DNA of 64,000 nt from UTCHB3 sp964431385 (lineage in GTDB: Bacteria > Bacteroidota > Ignavibacteria > Ignavibacteriales > Ignavibacteriaceae), in the NCBI GenBank assembly GCA_964431385.1, contig CAYSJM010000011.1, positions 1 to 64,000 on the forward strand. The letters are read 5' to 3'. Under the pieces are notes generated by a model. It did no database searches. It saw only the letters and a program-made list of their open reading frames with translations, and was not told the origin of the DNA. The translations under genes and the position numbers were made by a program. Below, piece by piece: positions 7,846-17,062 of the stretch; position 1 is the stretch's first letter, and every line of letters starts with the position of its first letter.

Positions 7846-9811
7846 TGAAGCTAAATGTAGTTCCCTCACCCACATGGCTCTCAACTTCCAGTACCCCTCC
7901 GTGCCTCCGTACAAATTCATAACACAATAGAAGACCAAGTCCTGTCCCTTTTTCATTTTCTGTACCGGAAGTTGTAACTAACTCGTTGATTTTAAAGAGT
8001 TTAGCTACAGTTTCAGGAGGCATTCCCACACCGGAATCACTTACTGAAAAACGAATCATTTTGCCTTTATCTTCACTTGAGACAATAATGCTGCCACCTC
8101 TTGGGGTAAATTTGATGCTATTTGAGATGAGATTTCTGAAAATAGTTTGCAACATATCTTCATCTGCATTCACTTTTACCTCATCTTCGATATCGATGAT
8201 CAATTCCAACCCTTTTTCAATTGTAAGAGGATTTAAGACTGAATTGACTTTATAGAGGATGTGAGATATATCCACTTCGTCGGGGGCATAATTGATTCTG
8301 TTGGATTGAATTCGTGACCAATCCAAAAGATTATTTAGAAGTTCAAGAATCGCTTTAGCCGAGGAATTTATCCTTCCCGCAAATTCACTTATTTCATCCA
8401 AGCTCAAATCTGCGATATCATTGAGCAAAAATTCCGAAAATCCAAGAATTCCGGTGAACGGGCTTTTTAAATCGTGTGCAAGTATAGAAAAGAATCTGTC
8501 TTTGGCGTGATTGGACTCCAGTAATTTTTGTTCACTGCTCTTAAGTTCATCTTCAATTTTTACCCGCTCAGTTATATCACTGAGGGCACCGTTTATCAAT
8601 TTGACGCCATCTTTTTCAATGATACTGTTAATGGTGTAAAAGTGGAAGATATTTCTGTTTTTATCGTATAAACGAACAGTAATCGGTCGCACATCACCCA
8701 TTAACAGATCATGTGTATGCTGTTTAAACCTCAGAAGATCTTCTTCGTGCACAATATATGTCAGATTTTTACCGATCAACTCCTCAACAGTATAGCCAAA
8801 TTTGGTAACAGCAGGACTGATATACTTTACATTTCCCTTGAGATCACAGGTATATATTATATCACTCAAATTTTCGATCAACGAGCGGTACTTTTCCTCG
8901 CTCTCGACAAGCACCTTCTCTTTTTTCTTCAATTCGATAGCCATTGCAATCTGATTTGATACAAAATTTAGAGTATCAACATCAATCTGATCATATTTTC
9001 TTGTGCTGTCGTCATATCGCTGCACAACAATAACGCCAATTATTTTACCTTCGCTGTTCCGCAACGGAACCCCCATCCACTCTTCGCAGTCGCCGCCATA
9101 TAACTCGACTACTCCCAATCGCTCTAAATTAAGAAAGTCATGCCTTGCAAAAAGCACGGGCTCTCCTTTTTTGATAACATAACTTGTTAAAGTTTTTGAA
9201 TCAATGGGTCGTTCGTGCAGAGAGACAGCAACATTTGGCGAATCAATTTCATCGATGAAATAAGGGAAAGAAATGGTCTGTTTTTCTTCATTTACCAAAG
9301 AGATGAAAAAATTCTTCGCCGGCATCAAATCGGCAACAATTTGATGTACACTTTCAAAAAGGCGGGACGAATCTATCGAATTATTGGCAGCCTCTGATAT
9401 TTGGTTGGTGGCAAGCCTGAGTTTTTCTTCTCTTTTGATCGCTGTCATGTCTTTCAACATCACGAGGTCGTAATAGTTTCCCTCATAAAAGACAGGAACG
9501 GAAAAAATTTCAACAAATTTTTCTCTTCCGCTTCTGTCCTTAAATGCGAGTGAAATGCTGCCGGCTAAAAATTTAGATTTTATAGCTATGCAGCCATCAT
9601 CAGAGTATTCTTCACCCATTAAAATCCTTGGTAACTCTTTTCCAATCACTTCTTCTTTACCAAATCCGAGAAATTCAGCGGATGAAGTATTCGCCTCCTT
9701 AATCATGCAATTTTGGTGAAGATCAATAATCATCATTGGAGCGGGACTTTTATGAAACTTTTCATAAAAATTTCCTGCGTTACCGATTTTAATGTCCGAA
9801 TGCTCGTTCAT
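7829..9811 (-). CDS. PAS-GAF-PAS sensor histidine kinase
   Basis: A 660-residue cytoplasmic sensor kinase with no membrane segment. Order: PAS (about 15-125), GAF (about 150-295), second PAS (about 305-418), HisKA with the phospho-accepting His446 in FFSILAHDLKSP, then HATPase_c with N box NLISNSIKFTPRGG, G1 box DSGVGMP and G2 box GTGLGLLL. GAF and two PAS domains suggest sensing of a soluble cue such as redox state, light or a small molecule through a bound cofactor; no cofactor-binding residue can be assigned by eye. No response regulator is adjacent, so it is an orphan kinase. It starts 9 bp after the bipA stop and is likely the last gene of the YchF-like/bipA operon. Confidence 0.93.
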   Translation of the reverse strand: MNEHSDIKIGNAGNFYEKFHKSPAPMMIIDLHQNCMIKEANTSSAEFLGFGKEEVIGKELPRILMGEEYSDDGCIAIKSKFLAGSISLAFKDRSGREKFVEIFSVPVFYEGNYYDLVMLKDMTAIKREEKLRLATNQISEAANNSIDSSRLFESVHQIVADLMPAKNFFISLVNEEKQTISFPYFIDEIDSPNVAVSLHERPIDSKTLTSYVIKKGEPVLFARHDFLNLERLGVVELYGGDCEEWMGVPLRNSEGKIIGVIVVQRYDDSTRKYDQIDVDTLNFVSNQIAMAIELKKKEKVLVESEEKYRSLIENLSDIIYTCDLKGNVKYISPAVTKFGYTVEELIGKNLTYIVHEEDLLRFKQHTHDLLMGDVRPITVRLYDKNRNIFHFYTINSIIEKDGVKLINGALSDITERVKIEDELKSSEQKLLESNHAKDRFFSILAHDLKSPFTGILGFSEFLLNDIADLSLDEISEFAGRINSSAKAILELLNNLLDWSRIQSNRINYAPDEVDISHILYKVNSVLNPLTIEKGLELIIDIEDEVKVNADEDMLQTIFRNLISNSIKFTPRGGSIIVSSEDKGKMIRFSVSDSGVGMPPETVAKLFKINELVTTSGTENEKGTGLGLLLCYEFVRRHGGVLEVESHVGEGTTFSFTIPRF

Positions 9812-9820
9812 AATATTCTA

Positions 9821-11662
9821 TTAGTTGTTGTTTTCCTTGTCAAGTTGTCTTTGTGCAAGACGGGCATTTTTTCTATCCATCTCAGTGAGATATCTTTTCC
9901 GTATTCTAATGGAAGATGGAGTAATCTCAACAAATTCATCATCGGTTATCCACTCAAGAGCCTGTTCTAAGGTAAGAATCCGTGCTGGTTCCAGACGAAT
10001 TGCATCATCTGTTCCCGAAGCTCTAAAGTTCGTTAACTGTTTTGCTCTCACAACATTTACGGGCATATCCATTTCTCTGGAGTTTTCGCCTACAACCATT
10101 CCCTCGTAAACCTTTGTTCCCGGATCGAGGAAAAAGACGGAGCGTTCCTGCAATTTATTGATGGAATATGCAGTTGCCAATCCTGTCTCCATAGACACAA
10201 GTGCCCCTCTCGATCTGCTCTGAATATCACCTTTAAATGGTTCATAAGAGTGGAAGTTGTGATGAAGAATTCCCTCACCTTTTGTATCGGTCATAAATTC
10301 ACTTCTATAACCAATCAATCCTCTTGATGGAATAAAGAATTCAAGTCTTGTATTTTCATTAAAAGGGATCATATTCTTCAACTCCCCTTTTCTTTTACCA
10401 AGTTTTTCAATCACAGTACCAACAAATGCTTCAGGTACATCGATGATTACATGCTCTATTGGTTCACTAACCACATCAAGAATTTTTTTTAGAATCACTT
10501 CCGGTCTGCTCACCTGAATTTCATATCCTTCGCGTCTCATATTCTCAATAAGTATCGAGAGGTGTAACTCGCCTCTGCCACTAACTTTAAATACATCGGG
10601 TGAATCAGTCATTTCCACACGAAGACCAACATTCGACTTCAATTCCCTGGAAAGTCTTTCACTTATGTTTCTGGTAGTCACATATTTCCCCTCTTGCCCG
10701 GCAAAAGGAGAATTGTTTACCATGAAGTTCATTGTGATTCGTGGTTCTTCAACCGCTAACGATTCAATCACCTCAGGTTTTGAAGGATGGCATAAAGTAT
10801 CCCCGATATCCAGGTCTTCGAGACCGGCTATAGCAACAATATCACCCGCAAAAGCTGAGTCAACTTCTTTTCTTTTGATATTCTCAAATTCATAAAGTCT
10901 GGTAACTTTGGCATTCTGTTTGTCGCCATCCCTTGTGATATGAACAATCTGATCACCAATTTTTACCTGTCCAAAGTGGATTTTTCCAATTCCTATCCTG
11001 CCAAGATAGTCATTATAATCGATCGCAGAAATCAGCATTCTAAATGGCTCTTCTCTAACTGCTTTTGGCACTGCAATTCTGCTAATGATCAAATCGAGCA
11101 AGGGCTCAAGTGTTTCAGAATTGTCTTCAAGATTTACTTTAGCTATCCCCTGCTTTGCGATTGCATAAACATAAGCAAAGTCGAGTTGTGCATCACTTGC
11201 ACCCAGAGCCACAAAAAGGTCAAAAATCTCGTTAAGCACTTCATCAGGTCTGGCGTCTTTTCGGTCAATCTTGTTAATCACCACAACCGGTTTTAACCCA
11301 AGTTCGAGAGATTTTTTAAGCACAAATTTCGTTTGTGGAAGTGGTCCCTCGGCGGCATCCACGAGAAGCAAAACACCGTCAACCATTCTGAGTGTTCTCT
11401 CCACTTCACCACCAAAATCGGCGTGACCCGGAGTGTCAATAATATTAATCTTACAGTCTTTATAATATACGCTTAAATTCTTTGCAAGAATAGTGATTCC
11501 TCTTTCTCTTTCGATATCGTTGGAATCCATTACTCTTCCCTGAACCTGCTGATTATCCCGGAAAGCTCCGGTCTGCTTCAGAATATGATCTACAAGTGTG
11601 GTCTTACCATGATCAACATGCGCTATAATTGCAATATTTCTAATCTTGTCTAATGCGAACAA
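9821..11662 (-). CDS. typA: Ribosome-associated translational GTPase BipA/TypA
   Basis: A 613-residue translation-factor GTPase that acts on the ribosome under stress and in 50S assembly. The G domain begins almost at once: IAIIAHVDHGKTTLVDH is the P-loop, then ERERGITILAK, DTPGHADFGGEV and NKIDR. Domain II follows, then EF-G-like domains III and V and the BipA-specific C-terminal domain (RIRKRYLTEMDRKN near the end). The length is normal for the family. The start is a TTG at 11662, chosen because an AGGAG lies at 11669-11673 with six bases between and the protein begins where relatives begin. It follows the YchF-like gene by 16 bp. Confidence 0.96.
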   Translation of the reverse strand: MFALDKIRNIAIIAHVDHGKTTLVDHILKQTGAFRDNQQVQGRVMDSNDIERERGITILAKNLSVYYKDCKINIIDTPGHADFGGEVERTLRMVDGVLLLVDAAEGPLPQTKFVLKKSLELGLKPVVVINKIDRKDARPDEVLNEIFDLFVALGASDAQLDFAYVYAIAKQGIAKVNLEDNSETLEPLLDLIISRIAVPKAVREEPFRMLISAIDYNDYLGRIGIGKIHFGQVKIGDQIVHITRDGDKQNAKVTRLYEFENIKRKEVDSAFAGDIVAIAGLEDLDIGDTLCHPSKPEVIESLAVEEPRITMNFMVNNSPFAGQEGKYVTTRNISERLSRELKSNVGLRVEMTDSPDVFKVSGRGELHLSILIENMRREGYEIQVSRPEVILKKILDVVSEPIEHVIIDVPEAFVGTVIEKLGKRKGELKNMIPFNENTRLEFFIPSRGLIGYRSEFMTDTKGEGILHHNFHSYEPFKGDIQSRSRGALVSMETGLATAYSINKLQERSVFFLDPGTKVYEGMVVGENSREMDMPVNVVRAKQLTNFRASGTDDAIRLEPARILTLEQALEWITDDEFVEITPSSIRIRKRYLTEMDRKNARLAQRQLDKENNN

Positions 11663-11678
11663 ATTTTTCTCCTGTTTG

Positions 11679-12743
11679 TTAACTGTGCCTGATATTTAAT
11701 ATATCACCGTCTTTCACTATGTACTCTTTCCCCTCAAGTCTCCATACTCCCGCTTCTTTACATTTTGGGAAAGATCCATGAGTTATATAGTCAGTATAGT
11801 GAACGACTTCGGCACGAATAAATTTATTAAAAAAGTCTGAATGGATAACACCTGCAGATTGTTGAGCAGTGTAACCTTTCTTAATTGTCCAGGCTCTACA
11901 TTCATCTTCACCTACAGTGAAAAATGATTGCAACCCGAGTAATTCATAGGATGTGCGAAGAATCCTTGTGAGAGCTGATTCGGTAATTCCCAAATCCTCT
12001 TTGAATGCTTCTGCTTCATCTTCACCAAGTTGTGAAAGTTCCATCTCGAATTGAGCGAAGAATGGTACCACATTGTGTTCGAATGAAGGATAGAGTTTTT
12101 TTACTTCATCAAGAAGTGCAGGTACCTTGTTTTTTGATTCGTCGGAAAAGTTAATTCCTATTATCATCGGTTTTAATGTCAAAAACTGAAATCCGCTCAA
12201 CAATTTAAGATCGTTTTCTTCAATCTCAACTGATCTGAGTGGTCTTTCATTTTCAAGATGATCCCTAAAAGACTCAAAAATACTCATTTCTTTCATGAGT
12301 TTGTCGGTCTTTGTCTTCATCAGTTCTTTTTTCAACTTCTCAATTCTGTTTTCAACCATAGCAAGGTCGGTCAGGAGAAATTCAGTTTCGAGAAAAGCTA
12401 TATCCGCAATCGGATTGATCCTTCCCTCAGGGTGAGAGACAGAATCGTTCGGGAATTCTCTAACAACATGCAGGAGAAGATCATTATTTTTAACTTTGTT
12501 CAAAAAGTCTGAGGTAATCTTCATCTTGCCATCATCACCGACCTGGAGACCGGGTATATCAACAACCTCAAGAGTCGCGTGCATTTCTTTTTTTGGATTA
12601 AATAACCCTGTCAGTTCATCAAGTCTGTCATCCGGTACTTTAACAACCGCACGATTCGATTCGATACCTGAAGAGCCTTCAGCAAGGGTTTTAAAGAGTG
12701 TCGTTTTACCTGAGTTTTGCAATCCGATCAAGCCAATTTGCAT
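11679..12743 (-). CDS. YchF-like (DUF933) P-loop NTPase
   Basis: A 354-residue Obg-family P-loop protein ending in the TGS-like DUF933 domain (LLGLQSFFTVGEDECRAW, then SAGVIHSDF and WRLEGKEYIVKDGD), as in the ribosome-binding ATPase YchF. The motifs differ from ordinary YchF. The P-loop is GLQNSGKTTLF (about 7-17) instead of GLPNVGKSTLF. The G3 region reads DIPGLQVGD. The G4 motif, usually NxxE with ATP preference, reads NFSD at 198-201. A coiled-coil insertion at 128-165 matches the family. It is therefore a paralogue or divergent lineage whose nucleotide preference cannot be assumed. It heads the operon with typA and the PAS/GAF kinase. Confidence 0.85.
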   Translation of the reverse strand: MQIGLIGLQNSGKTTLFKTLAEGSSGIESNRAVVKVPDDRLDELTGLFNPKKEMHATLEVVDIPGLQVGDDGKMKITSDFLNKVKNNDLLLHVVREFPNDSVSHPEGRINPIADIAFLETEFLLTDLAMVENRIEKLKKELMKTKTDKLMKEMSIFESFRDHLENERPLRSVEIEENDLKLLSGFQFLTLKPMIIGINFSDESKNKVPALLDEVKKLYPSFEHNVVPFFAQFEMELSQLGEDEAEAFKEDLGITESALTRILRTSYELLGLQSFFTVGEDECRAWTIKKGYTAQQSAGVIHSDFFNKFIRAEVVHYTDYITHGSFPKCKEAGVWRLEGKEYIVKDGDILNIRHS

Positions 12744-12880
12744 CGTTCAATTTTTCCTTTTTTGTATTTTTTTTCTGGTAGTAAAGCCACGGAGTAGTAA
12801 ATTGGGGGAATTTCTCAAAAACTTTGTCTTCCGAACTACAAATTTACGAAAAAAATATCCCTTATTGGTTAGAAAAATGC

Positions 12881-12911
12881 TTTAGGAATTCGAATTACTT
12901 TAGTATATTTC
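12881..12911 (+). promoter_or_regulatory. Possible Bacteroidota-type promoter for glgC
   Basis: TTTA at 12881-12884, 19 bases, then TATATTTC at 12904-12911, about 35 bases before the glgC start. It fits the TTTG/TAnnTTTG pattern with one change in each box. Confidence 0.35.
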
Positions 12912-12945
12912 ATTCATACATATGACAAAAAAAGAAGAGTAGCTT

Positions 12946-14184
12946 ATGATTCCGGGAGCGTCAATTTTAAGAGACACTATCACCATGATTCTTGCTGGTG
13001 GTGTGGGTCAACGGTTGTTTCCACTTACAGCCTACAGAAGTAAACCCGCTGTTCCTTTCGGCGGTAAGTACAGAATTATCGATTTTGCACTTTCAAATTG
13101 TCTTAATTCAGGTTTGAGAAAAATCTACATTCTCGTCCAGTATAAGTCTGATTCACTTAATCAGCACATTTACGAGGCATGGAGTATATTTAATCCGGAA
13201 TTAGGTGAATTTATCTATTCAGTTCCACCTCAAAAAAAGATGAGTAGCGACTGGTATCTCGGTACCGCAAACGCCATTTATCAGAATATGAACCTGTTCC
13301 AGGGCGACAAAAGAGGTAAATGGGTTCTCATCCTTAGTGGAGACCATATTTACAAGATGGATTATTTGAAACAGCTCATCTATCATAACGATGTGAAGGC
13401 AGATTTATCCCTCTCGTGCATGCCGGTTCCAACAGAAGAAGCTGATAGATTTGGAATCGTGGAAACTGATGAAAATTCAAAAGTGATGAACTTTATTGAA
13501 AAACCGGATAACCCACCGGAGATTCCGGGTAATCCCGGTTACTCGTATGTCAATATGGGTATCTATGTTTTTAACGCAAAACTTCTAAGAGAAGTTCTTA
13601 TCGAGATGGAATCAAAAAATCTTCCAAACAACGATTTTGGTCAAGATGTAATTCCATACATGATTCAACAAGGCCTTAATGTGGTTGCCTATCCTTTTGT
13701 TGATGAAAACAAAAAGAATAAACCATACTGGAAAGATATCGGAACGATAGAGAGTTATTATGAGGCGAGCATGGATCTTATCAATGTTGTTCCTGAGTTC
13801 AACCTCTATGATATGGAGTGGCCACTCCGTACATATCAGTACCAGTTCCCCCCTGCAAAAACAGTTTCTCACTGGGGAGAAAGAATCGGGCGTACCCTCA
13901 ACTCATTGATTTGCGATGGTACTATCGTTTCCGGAGGTCTCATTGAAAGATCAATTATCGGGGCAAATGTTCGTGTTAATTCATATTCGTATGTTACTGA
14001 TTCAATGATCATGAATAATTGCAATATCGGAAGAAATGTAAAAATCAGAAGAGCGATTATTGATAAAAATGTCCATATACCCCCCGGAACCGAAATAGGG
14101 TTTGATCTTGAAAAAGACAAACAACGATTTACTGTTACAGAATCGGGAATTGTAGTTATACCAAAGAACTTTGTCTTTGCTTAA
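12946..14184 (+). CDS. glgC: Glucose-1-phosphate adenylyltransferase
   Basis: A 412-residue ADP-glucose pyrophosphorylase, the committed step of bacterial glycogen synthesis (glucose 1-phosphate plus ATP to ADP-glucose). The nucleotidyltransferase domain carries ILAGGVGQRLFPLT near 15-28, then SKPAVPFGGKYRIIDFALSN in its usual place, GTANAIYQN, SGDHIYKMDY, and FIEKP. The C-terminal left-handed beta-helix (about 300-412) shows the hexapeptide-like pattern. Length and order are normal. AAGAAGAG precedes the ATG. It ends at a terminator at 14198-14236, and no other glycogen gene is in the window, so it seems to be a single-gene unit. Confidence 0.96.
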   Translation: MIPGASILRDTITMILAGGVGQRLFPLTAYRSKPAVPFGGKYRIIDFALSNCLNSGLRKIYILVQYKSDSLNQHIYEAWSIFNPELGEFIYSVPPQKKMSSDWYLGTANAIYQNMNLFQGDKRGKWVLILSGDHIYKMDYLKQLIYHNDVKADLSLSCMPVPTEEADRFGIVETDENSKVMNFIEKPDNPPEIPGNPGYSYVNMGIYVFNAKLLREVLIEMESKNLPNNDFGQDVIPYMIQQGLNVVAYPFVDENKKNKPYWKDIGTIESYYEASMDLINVVPEFNLYDMEWPLRTYQYQFPPAKTVSHWGERIGRTLNSLICDGTIVSGGLIERSIIGANVRVNSYSYVTDSMIMNNCNIGRNVKIRRAIIDKNVHIPPGTEIGFDLEKDKQRFTVTESGIVVIPKNFVFA

Positions 14185-14197
14185 TTATTAAATTGAT

Positions 14198-14236
14198 CAA
14201 AAGGCTGTCTCAAAAAGGCAGCCTTTTCCTTTTTAG
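14198..14236 (+). terminator. Intrinsic terminator after glgC
   Basis: AAAGGCTG (14200-14207) pairs with CAGCCTTT (14219-14226) around an 11-nt loop and is followed by TCCTTTTT. The stem core is shared with the hairpins at 3059 and 28186. Confidence 0.85.
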
Positions 14237-14258
14237 TCAATATTTACGCTTTTATTAT

Positions 14259-14289
14259 TTTAAATCATACTGTAAATTTATTATATTTG
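14259..14289 (+). promoter_or_regulatory. Possible Bacteroidota-type promoter for uvrC operon
   Basis: TTTA at 14259-14262, 19 bases, then a consensus-like TATATTTG at 14282-14289, 26 bases before the uvrC ATG. Confidence 0.45.
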
Positions 14290-14315
14290 CTTTCTTTTAA
14301 TAATTATGCTTAAGA

Positions 14316-16136
14316 ATGAAAGAAGCTTTAGAAACGGCATTACAAAATCTACCTGATAATCCGGGTGTCTATCAGTTTAAAGATGATACGGGGAAGGTTT
14401 TGTATGTTGGCAAGGCTAAAAATCTTAAGAATAGAGTCAGGTCTTATTTCTCAGGGAAGAGTCCAAGCTATAGAATCGAATTAATGGTTTCTAAGGCGGC
14501 TGATATCGAGTTTATCGTCACTTCAAGTGAAATTGAGGCTTTGGTTCTTGAAAATAATCTAATTAAAAAATTAAAGCCCCGTTACAATATCAACCTGAAG
14601 GATGATAAAACCTATCCTTACATAAAAGTGACAGCAGAGCTTTTCCCGCGAATTTATCCCACTCGCAAAGTTTACAAAGATGGTTCACAATATTTTGGAC
14701 CTTATACTGATGTAAAGAGTATGCGTGCCGCTTTGAGGATGATAACTCAAATATTTAAGATTAGAAGTTGTAAACTCCCCCTCACTCCTGATGCAATTCA
14801 AAAATCGAAATTTAAGGTTTGTCTCGACTACCACATAAAAAAGTGTGACGGTCCTTGTGTTGGTTTTCAATCGCTTCAAGAATATAATGTGATGGTGAAC
14901 CAGGTAATCAAGTTGCTAAAAGGTAGAATTGACGATCTGATAAAGGAATTTAAATCCTCAATGCAAGAAGCGGCTTCAAATCTTGAGTTTGAAAAAGCAG
15001 CTGATTTCCGGGATAAACTCGAAAAAATTCAGGCATTCTCTGAAAAGCAAAAGATTGTCAGTGAAGATGAAGTTGACAGAGATATTATAGCGATTGCTAA
15101 TGAAGCAAAGGATGCGGCTTGCTCTGTTCTGAATATCAGAGCCGGAAAACTGATCGGGAAAAAGGAATTCCATCTGCAAAATACTTCTGAGGGGGATGAA
15201 AATGAAATTTATTCCGCTTTTATTAAACAATTTTACAACGATTTTATAGATATCCCCTCGGAGTTGATAACGGGAGTTGAACCGGCAGAATTGGAAGAAA
15301 TCACTTCCCTTTTGCAGTTTAGATCGGGGAAAAAAATAAAAATATTCACGCCAAAAAGGGGTGATCTAAAATCGCTCGTTGAGATGAGTAGAGAGAACGC
15401 TGCACTTCAGCTGAAGGAGATTCAGTTACAGAAAGTAAAAAAAGATGGTAATATCCCATTTACTTTAGCAGCACTTCAACGAGATCTGTACTTAAAAAAG
15501 ATTCCAAGACATATTGAGTGTTTCGATATTTCCAATTTACAAGGGACAGACACCGTCGCCAGTATGGTCGTTTTTGTAGATGGGAAGCCCAAAAAATCGC
15601 TTTACCGAAAATTTACTATCAAAACAGTCAGTGGTCCTGATGACTTCGCCAGCATGGAAGAAGTAATCACAAGGCGGTACTCCCGGTTAATCAAAGAGAA
15701 AGAGAAATTGCCGGACCTGATAATGGTGGATGGTGGAAAAGGTCAACTTTCTACCGCAATTTATGCTCTCCGGCTACTTGGAATGAAAAACTTTGAAATA
15801 ATCGGTCTGGCTAAAAAACTTGAAGAAGTCTTCCTGCCAAAAGACCCGGACCCGGTTATTATCCCTAAAACTTCATCCGCACTCAAATTATTGCAACAAG
15901 TGAGAGATGAAGCACATCGTTTTGCCATAACTTTTCATAGATTAAAGAGGAGTAAAAGAACTTTTACGACTCAACTTCTTGAGATCGATGGAATCGGCGA
16001 AAAACTCGCTACCAAACTGCTCTCTGAGCTCGGTAGTGTAAAAGAAATTGAAAATGCCTCACTCGACTCCCTTTCGAAGGTCGTCGGAGATAAGAAGGCA
16101 GGGCTTGTCTATAATTATTTTCGGGAATCAAAATGA
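14316..16136 (+). CDS. uvrC: Excinuclease ABC subunit C
   Basis: A 606-residue UvrC that makes both incisions in nucleotide excision repair. Domains in order: GIY-YIG nuclease (about 15-95, PGVYQFKDDTGKVLYVGKA in its usual place), a cysteine-containing linker (KVCLDYHIKKCDGPCVG, ligands for a metal centre), a UVR motif that contacts UvrB (LEFEKAADFRDKLEKI near 220), the RNase H-like 5' nuclease (IECFDISNLQGTDTVASM, then LIMVDGGKGQL), and a C-terminal helix-hairpin-helix pair (LEIDGIGEKLATKLLSELG). Length is normal. Its stop overlaps the start of the next gene in an ATGA, so the L,D-transpeptidase is translationally coupled to it. Confidence 0.97.
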   Translation: MKEALETALQNLPDNPGVYQFKDDTGKVLYVGKAKNLKNRVRSYFSGKSPSYRIELMVSKAADIEFIVTSSEIEALVLENNLIKKLKPRYNINLKDDKTYPYIKVTAELFPRIYPTRKVYKDGSQYFGPYTDVKSMRAALRMITQIFKIRSCKLPLTPDAIQKSKFKVCLDYHIKKCDGPCVGFQSLQEYNVMVNQVIKLLKGRIDDLIKEFKSSMQEAASNLEFEKAADFRDKLEKIQAFSEKQKIVSEDEVDRDIIAIANEAKDAACSVLNIRAGKLIGKKEFHLQNTSEGDENEIYSAFIKQFYNDFIDIPSELITGVEPAELEEITSLLQFRSGKKIKIFTPKRGDLKSLVEMSRENAALQLKEIQLQKVKKDGNIPFTLAALQRDLYLKKIPRHIECFDISNLQGTDTVASMVVFVDGKPKKSLYRKFTIKTVSGPDDFASMEEVITRRYSRLIKEKEKLPDLIMVDGGKGQLSTAIYALRLLGMKNFEIIGLAKKLEEVFLPKDPDPVIIPKTSSALKLLQQVRDEAHRFAITFHRLKRSKRTFTTQLLEIDGIGEKLATKLLSELGSVKEIENASLDSLSKVVGDKKAGLVYNYFRESK

Positions 16137-17062
16137 CTACATTAACCAAACTACTTGTTTTTCTCTCTTTTTGCTCAATTCTGATAGCACTCTCGATGGC
16201 AGAAATTCCAAAACCTGTTTATCAGAAACCTTTGCAGAGAAAAATTGATATCAGCTATCTCCGGTATTTGGATAAAAAAATAAAAGATACTTTATACACT
16301 ACAAGAAAATCTTACATTGAAATTGACCTGAAAACCCAACAGGCAGCGGTGATAATGAAAACGGGTGAGAGATTCAATTTCCCCGTCTCTACCGGTACAA
16401 ATACCATCTCTCAAGGTGTGCTTACCAACGAAGGAGTTTTTGCAATTTTCTCAAAGCAGGAAGTGGCAGTCTCCAAAGATTTTAACTGCAACCTGTACTA
16501 TTGGATGCAATTCAATTATGGTATCGGGCTACACGGCCTGGATGGAAATTCTTATTATGTGTTCCTCGGTAAAATGCCCAGTTCACACGGTTGTGTAAGA
16601 ACATCAAACGAAGATATTAAAATTGCCTTCTCACTTGTTGAGTTTGGTTCCCCTGTACTTGTTAGATCAGGTGATAATAATGCAGTTACCGTCTCTTTCG
16701 TCGAACCAAACGATCCCTACGCTTACACTCCAAAAGCCAATGAAATTAAGAATCTTCTTAATACTCGTTTGAATGACCTGTACAAAGGTAATTTTGAGAA
16801 ATTATTCTCGCAGAAAATAGTAATCGATGACTTGAACCTCGGTATGGGCGGAGTTACAATTGGTGATATCAGCAAAGTTCCCGATGCTAAAATGTTACTT
16901 TATAAAACAAATTTTGAAACCAATTCCTTAACCAAAGATTTTATGCCGAAAGTGCCAGGTTTGGATGTATCAGAAATTGTTGAGGAGAAAGACAGCACAA
17001 AAACGAAGCAGGATGACACTCTTAAAAAGAAACCTGATGAAAATATTCAACTTAAACCGTAA
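16133..17062 (+). CDS. L,D-transpeptidase (YkuD domain)
   Basis: A 309-residue exported enzyme that cross-links peptidoglycan or attaches proteins to it. The signal peptide covers about 1-23. The YkuD domain spans roughly 58-190, with His134 in GLHGLDG and the catalytic SHGCVR, in which Cys154 is the nucleophile and Arg156 the partner. The C-terminal third is lysine-rich and probably disordered. The ATG overlaps the uvrC stop by four bases (ATGA), and the following lipoprotein gene overlaps its 3' end by 26 bases. The pairing with a DNA repair gene looks like operon packing, not shared function. Confidence 0.92.
   Translation: MTTLTKLLVFLSFCSILIALSMAEIPKPVYQKPLQRKIDISYLRYLDKKIKDTLYTTRKSYIEIDLKTQQAAVIMKTGERFNFPVSTGTNTISQGVLTNEGVFAIFSKQEVAVSKDFNCNLYYWMQFNYGIGLHGLDGNSYYVFLGKMPSSHGCVRTSNEDIKIAFSLVEFGSPVLVRSGDNNAVTVSFVEPNDPYAYTPKANEIKNLLNTRLNDLYKGNFEKLFSQKIVIDDLNLGMGGVTIGDISKVPDAKMLLYKTNFETNSLTKDFMPKVPGLDVSEIVEEKDSTKTKQDDTLKKKPDENIQLKP

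Noticed and set aside
16965..17036. Upstream extension of the lipoprotein after the L,D-transpeptidase
   Set aside because: It would remove the signal peptide from the N-terminus and lies within the transpeptidase coding region; the start at 17037 gives a proper lipobox.
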